From Macrocystis pyrifera (Eukaryota; Sar; Phaeophyceae; Laminariales; Laminariaceae), in assembly GCA_031763025.1 (NCBI GenBank), contig JASSKH010000004.1, positions 3,038,001 through 3,102,000 of the forward strand: a stretch of DNA of 64,000 bases, read 5' to 3'. A program made the position numbers and the translations under genes. The notes under the pieces are model-generated. The model had not been told where the DNA came from and made no database searches. It saw nothing but the letters and a program-made list of their open reading frames with translations. This document shows, one piece after another, positions 24,101-35,159 of this stretch (the first letter of the stretch is position 1; each line of letters starts with the position of its first letter).

Positions 24101-26670
24101 AAAGTAGTACACTAGTCGTCTGGTATTTCAGAGGATCACCACTAAAAGTAATATCCATACCGTACTATAGTCTAGTAGTTGTGTCAACATAATTATTTGG
24201 CCGCATTTTCATGGTCTTACCTCCTATGGGCAAATAAACTCATTTGGCGCGAAGCGCCAAAAATCAAACAAAAAAACGCGGTGTGTACAGGCTCCCAACA
24301 TTTTACGAGTGTCTTCATGAAATAGTCGTGTTTTTGCACTACCGATTGCGAGAGCTGCACGTTACCGATTTCCACAACCCCGGTATCTGCAGAAGCGGGC
24401 CATCTGGAGCTAGCGCGTTGGACTTGTCTCGTTGCAGGACATCTCGAGTTGCGCTCGCATTTGCCGTGGCACTGGTGTGTTTTGAAAGCAGCAGGATTTA
24501 GTTTTGTTTCCGTTATTTTTTCTTACGAGCGCACTAGGCCTCCATACCGCATGTGCAGCCTTGCCTCATTTTTCTCTATAATACTGCTGCAGTACTTGCC
24601 TACAATGAAGCTTTGGGGGCCATTTATACTCGCATACAGCAGAGATGCTGTTCACTCTCTCTTTCTTATTTCGCTCTGCCTGTATAGATAGATAGGTCTT
24701 CTTCCCTTTCTTCTTGGAATTTGAAATTGGGCGATGTTTGATGTGACAACATCACGAGCACACTCACCGTGAGTGAGCAGCTTTGCCGACCGAGTGGAAT
24801 GAAGCATAAACGAGTACGTGCAGGTGGAAGGCTATGTAAGATATAAACACAAGATGCGCATCTTCTCTTGTACGTGGTACATATTGACAATATCGAGTAA
24901 TTTCTTTGTCCCATAATGTGATATCATGTTTTAACATTCTTAATGGTTTGCCCCTCGACAGTAGCAGTCGTGAATTCTATTTGGTTGAACCGCGCAGAAG
25001 CAGTCTGCGTTGATCACCGCTCCCACAGCCCCCCGAAGCATACAAACAAAACAATGCTCTTCACATATAGCTCAAGCGCACCCCGCTCTTGGACGCTGTG
25101 CACCGACCGAAAGTGTCGGGTGTAATTGCATGAGAGTATACCTACAATTCGTGCGAAACAACCAAGACACGTGAAAACGTTGATTGGAAGAATGCGCAAC
25201 ACAAGAAAATACCATCATTATCTTGTTCTCAAAGGGGTAAAATAAGGTCGGTTAAAACCTACCAGGTATGATATCTGCTTGAAACATTAGGAGTCAATGT
25301 ACACGTTGCACGCGTCGTACATCATATAGTTTGATCTGAGTAGTACTATCCTAATTGCCTGCACTTGACACACACTACTATTGCTTGAGCGACCGGCCAG
25401 AATTGAAGCCCGCCTGATGTATTTCGTCTCAGGCGCATCCAACTCGCACTGCCGACTGAATTTACAAATGACGTTCTTCTCCGACGACTGTCTTAAGTCG
25501 CGACAACGCTCGTCTGGTACACAGCAGTGAATGTGCCCTCCCACCTTGTGATCCAAACTACTGATTCTGATGTTATTTTTATGCCCCCACTGTTATATAA
25601 TATCCAGTTGATACGATGTGCGGGCAAACGTGCCAAGACACCGATGTCATTGATGACTGCACAGCAATACTCTTGTGTCTCCTAGTCTCGAACAGCTTGA
25701 TGTTCTGCATACTATCTGTTTAAACTGAAGTTCGTCGTCGATACCACGCGTGGCGCCTGCAGGACCTCCACTATCCACGGGAGCGCGCAGCTTGTCCTGA
25801 TGGGCTCATATTTCTCTCGAACGGGCCTTAGCGCTTCCCTGCTGATGCCTGCGTCATCACCCGTGGGGCGCGGGATGTGGGTAGCACGTGTCATGCTAGC
25901 CCAAAAAATGTAAATACATTACCAGAACGGGATAGGGCCTCGCTCGAGCAACCAGAACTGAAGAAAACGGGATAGGTTTCGTTCGATGCTTTAACAGTAT
26001 GCCTCAAGGTGGCCGGCCTTGTTGCTCATTGTCGAGGGGACCACCGCAATATTTTTCGGCTTCCTTATCGGCGACGACATCGTACACCTCAATGACGGAT
26101 GAGGAAAGTGTACAGAGCTCCGTCGGTACGACGAGCGCCATTAAAGTGGTGCTGGGCTTAGAGGGGTGGCCGGTATGTTTTACTAGGGCGGCAGGCGACT
26201 CGAACAAATCGGAAGCGAAACAGACCTGCTCGAGGGGTATGCATCAACCTCCAGGACTGCGTAGTAGCATTGATTGTATCGCGACATAATTCTTCATTAC
26301 CTCCCGCACGCTTGACAGCCAATACCTCCCGCGCGTTTGGCATCCTGCTACGATAACTGGATTGGGCCCCAACGTCACAGTTAGATATTGTGGAAATCCA
26401 GTTCGGATACTTCGCGTTGCCCAACAGTGCGAAGACGATTACTTCACACGGGCGAGTACAACTTATTCAGGCCATAGCAAATATTGCGTGTCAATGTCGG
26501 AACAAAAACACTGATTAAGTCAGTGGCACCATATCCAGCACTCGATCAAACTATTCCTGCATGGCCCCGTGCACCAGCTGCTCATAGTCCCCCCTTGAAA
26601 GTTGTGTTCCGTCCCTGCATGATAGGGGTGCGAGGGTCTATGGTCGTACGGCTACGACCATTCATGATAT
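21192..26670. other. No gene recognised
   Basis: Long stretch without a recognisable gene. A 45-bp imperfect repeat containing CGTCGAGAAAGGGG occurs near 22511 and 23303. An inverted pair ATGGTCGTA / TACGACCAT at about 26639-26661 can form a hairpin just before the MITE at 26671. Open frames at 22436-22717 and 25287-25556 (minus) and 24244-24501 (plus) show no known motif. Confidence 0.4.
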
Positions 26671-26782
26671 TTATTACGAGGGACCATATTAAATAGGACC
26701 TACCGTACACAAAAAACCTATATATTTCGCTGTTTTTACTCACAATATTTGGTCCTATTTACTATGGTCCCCCGTAACAGTA
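26671..26782. mobile_element. MITE family copy 1 (about 112 bp)
   Basis: Short non-coding element with imperfect terminal inverted repeats: left end TTATTACGAGGGACCAT, then ATTAAATAGGACCTA; right end TTGGTCCTATTTACTATGGT, then CCCCCGTAACAGTA. The centre is AT-rich (TTTTTACTCACAATA). It shares its ends with copies at 30563, 59227, 63293 and a decayed one near 29766. Confidence 0.8.
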
Positions 26783-29171
26783 CACCCCCCCCACTCCCTA
26801 CGTCAGCAATATCAAGATCGTGGTGTGATCAAGAGTGGCCATAGAATCTCCCTGCATGCGAGCAGATGCATATACACCCTTCTGCACCATTTGTACTGCA
26901 AGCACGCTGATACATTAGAAAGCCAGCGCAAAATACTCCCTTGCCTGGATACTATATTGGCAGGCCATCGGAATCAGTCTGTCAGTCAGCCTTCACGTGC
27001 AGCCTTCCTCGCTTCGTCCCTCAGCAAAGGTTGCTGGGTCTTCAACCAGATTGACCCACCAAATGGGCCGCCGATGCTATTATATCTCAGAAGAAGATCT
27101 CATCATGCTCATGATGACGGGATCATCCTGATAGAGGTGGCAACGAACAAGAATAGGACAAAACAGCAGTGACAACGTCATATGTTGTGCGGAACAGCAG
27201 TGACAACTTACTTGACGGGAAACCCAGTCAAAATCCTCGCCACGTTGCGGCTGTATATTCACTTGGCAACACGGCACTCGACGAACTTAAATGGGATGGA
27301 GTCTCGCACCCGACGTGAATTTCACGTATACCGTTGAAGCTAACCTTCGGTAGGTACCCTGGTAGGAAAGAAGCGATGCCACTCCCACTCGTTTGTCGGT
27401 CTACATGGTCTTGACTCCTGACCTTGTGGCGGAAGGCCTGCTCCACCGACTCGAATTCCTCTGCGCTTTCTTCATAAAAACGCATCTCCCAACCATAGAA
27501 AAACAATGCAGACCACGGCTGCTGCCTTGTGTAATGGTAGGTAAAGTGTAGAGAGAGCTCGTGGGGCACAGGCGACAGCTATCTACTGGAGGGATTGCTG
27601 CGCAGGTTGCGACCGGCACACGGCAGCCGTGCAAGTTGTGACGCACCAAACAGGTGCCTCCCTCGTAGGCAACATTCTCTTACAGCAGTCAGTACCTGAT
27701 AAAGCAGCAGTACCTCTCCTGCGCACACTGGTACTGGTATATACGTGCAGTCAGTACGGGAGGCGTGAAAAATTCAGACAACTGCTGCTGTTGTGGTAGA
27801 CGGTACGAGCACAGATGCCCTTGTGAAGCCCGTACGGCACAAGCAGTATTAGAGATCTGCTGGAGGGACTCCTGTGGTGCTCGGACAGCAGGTAGGTACG
27901 AGTATACAACAGCAGCAGTATTCATAGTACCTACGGTACAGTTTTGTTGTGGTGCAGTACTCTTTTAGGTACCAGGTATAAAATTTCCGTACCAGCAGGC
28001 GACCCTCGTAGGTGTTAGATTACTCGTATCGCCAGGGAGCACACAAGCAGCAGTGACACAACACGACAACATACACGCGCACCTGCCACATAGAAGCCTC
28101 CCCCTTTGCCGTGCAGGCCCAGCACCACCAGCTGAATACCCACAATGCGAAGAAGCACCTCCACCACCAGCAGCTTGCCCAGCGCCTCTTCACCTTTGAG
28201 TTGCTGCAAGCATCTGAGTTTGTATCGTACCCGCGCCTTGTTTCAGGCTCACAGGCAGAGGATGGCGGCAGCATGCAGCATGCCAGCCTAATCGCGCCGC
28301 GCATATTGATCTCGCCGCGCGAATAGTCCTGCTAATTGGCCAAACCTTGTGAGAGCCTTATGGGAGCACCCAATCAGGATGCTTTGGTACTTGGCAAAAG
28401 AAAACTACTCTAGGCGTAAATATAAGAAAACCGTTTAACAACTTAAATAAATACCAAGCGATCATAATAATTTCGACCAGAACCTTATGGGCGATCAGGT
28501 AAGACGGCCGAATCGATGTAATAACGGTGTTCGTAGTATTAATAGTAATAGTACTAATGGTATTCATAGTAGTACTAGCGATACTAGTGTAGTATTCCGG
28601 CGGACCCTATTTATCAGGACCTGCAATAGACACAAAACGTTTATGTTCTACTATTGGAGTGTTTGCGATTTTTTTTTTTTTACTTTTACTTCTATAAAAA
28701 TTCTCCCGAGGTAAATTTTTGAGGTAAATTTCTGAAAAAACGGCCGGAAAAGACTTCAGCGAAGTAAGGATTTCAGCGAAAGTTACGGTAACTTTTGGCT
28801 CTCTGTTTCATTGGCCTACACGCACCGAGCATTATCCCGACGCAGAACGCAACTCAAATCTCCAAGGATCAAAACACCGAGCATCTTCCATGCCACCATG
28901 CTGCTACCCGTACACATCACGACAACCGCTGGGAGCACAGAGGCTCGAGAGGTGTAGCTTGAGTATAGCGCGCACGAGCGGCGTTGGATCGTGCCAGCGG
29001 GTCGCCGCCGCTGCTACGGTACACGCTTTCGCCCGCTTGGTGACGACGTGGAGGACGCGTCGTCCCAAAAAAGGACTCGTACTGTATTCACACTCGTACT
29101 CGTACTCGTGCTCGTAGAGAGCGCGACAGCATGACAGCTCGTGTATCATTTCGATTTCACCATACTACGGC
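26783..29171. other. No gene recognised
   Basis: Open frames such as 27228-27569 (minus; contains EESAEEFESVEQAFRHKV) could be an exon but match no family I know. A partial MITE end, TATTCCGGCGGACCCTATTT, occurs at about 28591. TAATAGTAATAGTAC-type words cluster at 28530-28570. CTGCTGC words are common near 27780-28210. Confidence 0.35.
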
Positions 29172-29284
29172 TGCAGCAGCAGCAGCAGCAGCAGCAGCGG
29201 CAGCAGCGGCAGCAGCGGCAGCGGCGGCGGCGACGGCGGCGGCGGAGCGGAGCGCGCCGGCGCTGTGGCGTGCGTAGGCCGAGC

Positions 29285-29315
<31 letters not shown>

Positions 29316-29380
29316 TAGCAATCCAAAAATGGAAGCTGGTTGGTGCTGGTGCTTGCTGGTGCTGGTGCTGGTGCTGACGC
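29172..29380. repeat. CAG, CGG and TGGTGC microsatellites
   Basis: A compound array: CAG repeats (29173-29197), CGGCAG repeats, GCG-rich repeats (to about 29250), a second CAG run (29286-29312), then a GCTGGT/TGGTGC run at 29335-29376. Gln-, Arg- and Trp-Cys-rich open frames across it are by-products. No flanking exon signals were recognised. Confidence 0.9.
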
Positions 29381-29765
29381 TGTTTGTTTTTGTTGCTCGC
29401 GCTGCCCCTAGCTGCGTCTAGCGCCAGCTAGCTGCTATTGCTGCTTGTGGTCGTGGGATGGCTGTGGTGGCTTCGCGGTCAACTGTGCCGCCGAAACGTT
29501 GTTGGGCTGCCGTTGCTACTCGCACGCTGTTTTTTTTTGTTCACAGCGTTCGTTCTTTTTTTTTTGCCGCGTTGCCTCACCTCCCCACTTCCCTTCTTAT
29601 TTTCGGAGGCGTCGCCTGCAGGATTTGATTTACCTCACTCGCAAACACACCGAAATCAGGAAGGGAAGGAAATTCACTTTTTTTTAGCGGAAGTAAAGTT
29701 TTTTTTTTTTTTACCTCTATCGCAAACACTCTATTTTTACAAACCATATTTAGCCCTGATTGCCA

Positions 29766-29882
29766 TGTTCCTCCGGAATACAACGGGAGACCATAGTAAA
29801 AGGACCAAATATTGTTAGCACAAATGAATAAATCTATACTGGTAGGTTTTTATGTGTTACCGTAGGTCCTAGCAACTATGTG
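29766..29882. mobile_element. MITE family copy 2, decayed
   Basis: The centre (GGACCAAATATTGTTAG, then TAGGTTTTTATGTG, then GTAGGTCCTAGCAACTATG) matches the interior of the copy at 59227, but the terminal repeats are degraded. The left side keeps CCATAGTAAAAGGACC. It has no coding capacity. Confidence 0.6.
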
Positions 29883-30562
29883 AAATTGTCAAACAATGTA
29901 TAGAGGTCCTAAATGGGGAAATGACGATCAGAGCCTCCGAAAGTTTAGGTGCTACTCGGAGCCCCCACCACAGTATACGTCGCCGGTGGTCCACTATACG
30001 TAAACTTCGTGTCAACGATTCAGTTCGCCGCATCGATTTATTAATCTCGAAACGAAACCAACTGTCGAGAGCGCCTATTAATATTATTTTTCTGGCCGGT
30101 GAGTCGACGAGGGAAGAATGTGCTGAACCCTTCTCGCAATAAAAAAGCAGGGCACTCAACGTACAGCAGCGACGTGGGAGAAGAGTCTGCGATATGACCC
30201 CGGGTCTGAGTTCCAACTTAAAGTAGAGGATGGGATGGGGCGTACTCATGTGTTGCTTGCCTTAGTCATTTATCATTGACATCGGGACCATTTTCGAAAC
30301 GGAGTAGTAGGGGGGGGGGAAAGAGGGCCAAGATACTTGGCAGGATGGAACCAAACCACTAACAAATACCACAGACAAATACTGCCTTGAGGCGAAAAAT
30401 GGTTGGTGCAGAACCAGTCCAAAGATGCATGTGCGGCAAACTACGCATAGGGTCCGGGGAATGGTGCGCTGCGTGCAGTTGTCGGCGAAACGTGTGCGCC
30501 AGCCACCGCAAGATTTTGCCTGCAGCTATTGTATACCGTGTTATTGTATACCGTATGTTTTA
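29883..30562. other. No gene recognised
   Basis: A 73-codon plus-strand frame (29921-30142) is followed by AATAAA, but an equally long minus-strand frame overlaps it and neither shows a motif. A run of nine G occurs near 30310. Confidence 0.35.
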
Positions 30563-30665
30563 CTATTACGGGGGTCCATAGTTAATAAGACCTATGGTAT
30601 CGATAAAAACCAACATATTTATCTATTTTTACTTGGTTCTATTTACTATGGCCCCCCTTAATAGT
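30563..30665. mobile_element. MITE family copy 3 (about 103 bp)
   Basis: Left end ACTATTACGGGGGTCCATAG, then TTAATAAGACCTATGG. The right end read in reverse complement is TACTATTAAGGGGGGCCATA, then GTAAATAGAACCAAG. The AT-rich centre contains ATTTATCTATTTTTACTT. It sits about 150 bp upstream of the zinc-finger gene duplication. Confidence 0.85.
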
Positions 30666-30812
30666 ACCCATAACAGGTACGTTTGCTCGTAGGGATTACT
30701 TTGTCGCTGACGGTAGTTACCTGGGTACGTTAGATCGTGGGAATTTATTGTTTCGTGAAGACTTCTTGTTTCGGCAAATGAAGAAAAAGAGAGCAAGCGT
30801 ATAAATACAACT

Positions 30813-31997
30813 ATAATTACGATTTTTGAGGTCGTTGTCACTTGCTAGCTCTTCGCAGACAGACCGACTGATAGACAGCTCTTCGCAAACAGCCCTTCTT
30901 CTTTGAAACAGCCGAACAGCCAAACAACCTTTCTTTCTTCTTTCTTCCTCGCCAAACAGCCAAACAACCTTTCTTCTTTCTTCTTCCGCAAACTGCCAAC
31001 CAATAGACAGCTCTTCGCACGGCGCCTAAAAGAGGCGTCTCGCCTTCGACGAACGGCATGGGTAGGTGCAGCTGTCGGCGGCCAAGCTGCTGCTGTCGGT
31101 GGCGAACCTGCTGGTGCTGCAACCCCCGCCTCGCCCTTCTCCACGCCCCCTAAGCTCACCTCCCCCTCGTCGAGAGGCGCGTGGTCCTCGCCCTCTGGCA
31201 AGAGAGCGGCAACGACAAAGACCGACCTGGTGCCGGCTGTTGTTTGCGACCAGTGCACGGACCAGCACTTGGTCAAGAACTCCGCGCCTGGTGGCAAAAA
31301 CGTGGCCTTCGCCACCTGCAAGGATCTCACGTGCGTGGTGGCGGGATCATCCTGACAGGGCAACCGACTGCGAGTTCTATGCTCGCCCGATCAGGGAAGG
31401 GACTGTCTCGTACTCCCTCGAGACTGCTGACAGTGGTGAGTGTCTTATGTCTATTGTGCATGCTGTATGTTGCCAGTACGTTTTTTGGGGGTTTTCAATA
31501 GCCTTTTTGCATACCAAACTTACGTCAAAGCGTTTATTAATTTTTTTTACTCATCCATGCTCGTTCTTTCCCCTTCGTGCGTTGCGTCGGCTCCTCTTAC
31601 ACACAGTGCACGCGAACGCGCACATGCACAACTGTTTGCGGGACGTGAACGAAGGAACGGAGGATTCAGCTGTCGCCGTCACCGCTGCACCGAACGACGT
31701 GAGTGCTACTACTGCTACTGTGGTGCATTTTCGGTGCATGCACACGATTTCTGTGTGTACATGTTTGGGTGACCCCACATGCTCATTTTGCTCGTTTTTG
31801 GCTGCCGGTGCTGCTGCTGCTGCTGTCAGCGCCACGCCATGAGCTGTGCACTTGCTGCTGCTGTATGTAGTGCTGCTGCGTTGTTGCCGTGCATCATGCT
31901 GGAAGCGTACATATTTTCGGATCGTCAATTCCGTAGGTTTTGCGATGGCGGCATACCAAGGTACATGCTTTTTTTCTTCCTTATTTTCATATCGTTG

Positions 31998-32047
<50 letters not shown>

Positions 32048-34120
32048 ACGCTGCTGCCAACGCTGCGGCGATTCGTTGCAGCTTCTGCTGCTGCTAATGC
32101 TGTAGCTGCTTCTGCTGCTGCTGCTGTTAATGTGCTGCCGCAATATCCACTGAATGTTCGTATGTACTCGGATTACTGTTTTTCTTGGTCGTTTTTGTAC
32201 CCAAAATGGTTCCTTTTGATACGTGAAAATATATTTTTTGTCGTTTTGCTCCTGCATTTTGCGTACGTACTGCAATTTCTCGTTTTTGGCTTGGTTATTT
32301 TCATATATATCGTTGCTATGCTGCTGCTGTGGTGCTGCTGCGTTGTTGCCGTACATCATGCTGCACTTGTGTGTGTACATATTTCGGTATCGTCAATGAA
32401 ATTCCGTAGGTTTTGCGATTGCGGCATACCAGGGTACATACTTTTTTTCTTCCTTATTTTCATATCGTTCCTATGCCGCTGCTGCCAACGCGGATTATTG
32501 TTTTTATTGGCCATTTTTGTACCCAAATGGTTTTTTTGATACGTAAAAAAAATATTTTGGTCGTTTTGCTCCTGCATTTTGCGTACGTACTACTTTTTCT
32601 CGTATTTCGTATTGTTGCTATGCTGCTGCTGCGTTGTTGCCGTACAGCATGCGGAGGTGGGTCTATAGTGAGGTACCAAAAATACTTTTCGGACGGCCTC
32701 GGGGTACATACTTTTTTTCTCCCTTCTTTTCATATCGATGCTATGCTGCTGCTGCCAACGCTGTGGCGATCCGTTGCTGCTTCTGCTGCTGCTGCTGCTC
32801 TGCTTTTAGTGCTGCCGCAACATTCACTGGATGTTTTTATGTACTCGGATAATTGTGTTTCCTGGTCGTTTTGTGGCGCTGCTGCGTTGTTGCCGTACAT
32901 CATGCTGGACATGATTTATGTGTCTATTATTACACTTAAACTTGTGCGTGTGTACATATTTCTGTATCGTCAATGATTTTTTTTGTGGTGCTGTTGCGTT
33001 GTTGCCGTACATCATGCTGGACGTGATTTGTGTGTGTACTGTACTACACTTGTGTGTGCACATATTTTCTGTATCGTCAATGAAATTACGTACTTGCTGC
33101 TTCTGCTTCTGCTGCTGCTGCTGCCGTCGTATAGCAAGCGATTACGTACTGCTGTTGTGCCGCTGTAGAGAGTAGTATTTTCGTACAAATAAAATGAAAA
33201 AGATCTGCCTAGGATGGGTAGAAGTCACCACAAAGCACCACCCCCCCCCCCACCTTACCCCACCGAGAACGGCGGAAATAGGTGAAAACCCCCCGCTATT
33301 CCCACCCCAGAAACGAAAAAAAAAAAGTTGGCTTTCTTGGTATTTTTTCTGCACGCCACTCCCGCCCCGCGCACGCCACCCTATATGTTTACTTCGACCA
33401 GGTCCGTGGCAAGTCCTACAACTGCCGCCTGACGGACTCCACCATCAAAGACGGAGACATAATTATCAAGAGCCAAAAGACTCCCTTCCATTTCGCCTGC
33501 TCCAGGGCTTCGCGGAATTCCGAAGCAGTACGCCAAGCAGATTGTCGTCATCCAGGACGAACGAAAGGAAACAAATTGTTTCCCACATTTCCCAAAATCA
33601 CGATTATTTCTTCCTACACATATCCAACGGGTTCAACAGCGAACATATCCACTTTCTGGGCCTCCCGCCTCGTTACTACAGCATCCTCGAAAACTATTTA
33701 CATATCATGTCTCATCCAAACTCCTATGCTGGCTACATCGAAATCGCGGCCGCCCAGCAACTATACAACATTTCCATAACCGTTGTCGTTGCCGGCACTG
33801 CTGCTTTCTCTCCTGTCCCAAACTAACAGCCTGTATGTTGTATATCATCCACATGCCGAGCACTACTCCACTCTCTTCCCACACTGATGAAAGATGTTAT
33901 TCTTCTTATTAGACGAATGTCGTTCTTACTCTTGCGTCACCCGATCTTACGTTTCACATTACATTCATAAATAAACGCGATTATTACGTCCTTCACCGTT
34001 TCTTACACAAATAAATACATTTAATTAGGTTGGCTTTGGGCTATGTCGCCGATTAATTGCAGTTATATGTACACGAAACGACGGAATACCCACTCCGAAG
34101 GAAAGCCTTGAAGACACACC
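30813..34120 (+). pseudogene. Zinc-finger/OTU-like gene, tandem copy 1 (damaged)
   Basis: First unit of a head-to-tail duplication; unit 2 starts exactly where this one ends, and both begin CTATAATTACGATTTTTGAG. Readable exons: up to 31435 (donor GTGAGT), 31607-31698 (acceptor ACACAG, donor GTGAGT) and from 33402 (acceptor CGACCAG), with matching phases. The product begins with a Pro/Ser-rich region. It then has a first Cys cluster (VVCDQCTDQH...ATCKDLTC) and a pattern like half of a PARP- or LIM-type finger (YNCRLTDSTIKDGDIIIK, then PFHFAC). The C-terminal part, ending at TAA 33824-33826, resembles the second half of an OTU protease domain (YLHIMSHPNSYAGYIEIAAA, then QQLYNISITVVV). Lesions against unit 2: one base lost near 31335 (frameshift), Cys to Tyr at 31378-31380, and Cys to Ser at 33414-33416. 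The OTU-like part is also out of frame with the finger in both units. No OTU catalytic Cys box is seen. Function unknown. Confidence 0.55.
31850..33170. repeat. CTG-rich modular repeat array in the intron of copy 1
   Basis: The intron between 31699 and 33401 is built of repeated modules. Each has CTG runs (longest about 15 triplets at 31998-32045), then GCGTTGTTGCCGTACATCAT or a variant, TGTGTACATATTT, TATCGTCAATGAAATTCCGT, GGTACATACTTTTTTTCTTC, and TTCATATCGTTGCTATG. Modules are diverged and partly deleted. Poly-Leu, poly-Cys and poly-Ala open frames here are artefacts of CTG repeats. Confidence 0.85.
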
Positions 34121-35159
34121 TATAATTACGATTTTTGAGGTCGTTGTCACTTGCTAGCTCTTGGCAGACAGACCGACTGATAGACAGCTCTTCGCGAACA
34201 GCCCTTCTTCTTTGAAACAGCCAAACAGCCAAACAGCCAAACAACCTTTCTTCTTTCTTCTTCGCAAACTGCAACCAATAGACAGCTCTTCGCACAACGC
34301 CTAGAAGAGGCGTCTCGCCTTCGACGAACGGCATCTAGATGCAGCTGTAGGCGGCCAAGCTGCTTGCTGCTGTCTGCTGGTGCTGCAACCCCCGCCTCTC
34401 TCTTCTCCACGCCCCCTAAGCCCACCTCCCCCTCGTCGAGAGGCGCGTGGTCCTCGCCCTCTGGCAAGAGAGCGTCAACGACAAAGACCGACCTTGTGCC
34501 GACTGTTGTTTGCGACCGGTGCACGGACCAGCACTTACTTACTTGCCCAAGAACTCCGCGCCTGGTGGCAAAAACGTGGCCTTCGCCACCTGCGAGGATC
34601 TCATGTGCGATGGTGGCGGGATCATCCTGTATTGGGCAACCAACTGCGAGTTATGTGCTCGCCCGATCAAGGAAGGGACTGTCTCGTACTCCCTCGAGAC
34701 TGCTGACAGTGGTGAGTGTCTTGGATCTATTGTTGAATGCTGTATGTTGCCAGTACGTTTTTTTGGGGTTTTCAATTGCCTTTTTGCTACCTCAAAGCGT
34801 TTATTATTTTTTGGACTCATCCATGCTCGTTCTTTCCCCTTCGTGCGTTGCGTCGGCTCCTCTTACACAGTGCACGCGAACGCGCACATGCACAACTGTT
34901 TGCGGGACGTGAACGAAGGAACGGAGGACTCAGCTGTCGCCGTCACCGCACCGAACGATATGAGTGCTGCTGCTACTGTGGTGCATTTTCGGTGCACACG
35001 ATTTCTGTGTGTACATGGTTTGGTGACCCTACGTACCCCCTTTGCTCGTTTTCGGCTGCTGCTGCTGCTGCTGCTGCTGTCAGCGCCACGCCATGAGTGC
35101 TGCTGCTGTGCACCTGCTGCTCCTGTGCACTTGCTGCTGCTGTGCACTAGCTGCTGCTG

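Noticed and set aside
29141-29377. Gln/Arg-rich small protein
   Set aside because: It is a translation of the compound CAG/CGG microsatellite; no flanking signal supports a gene.
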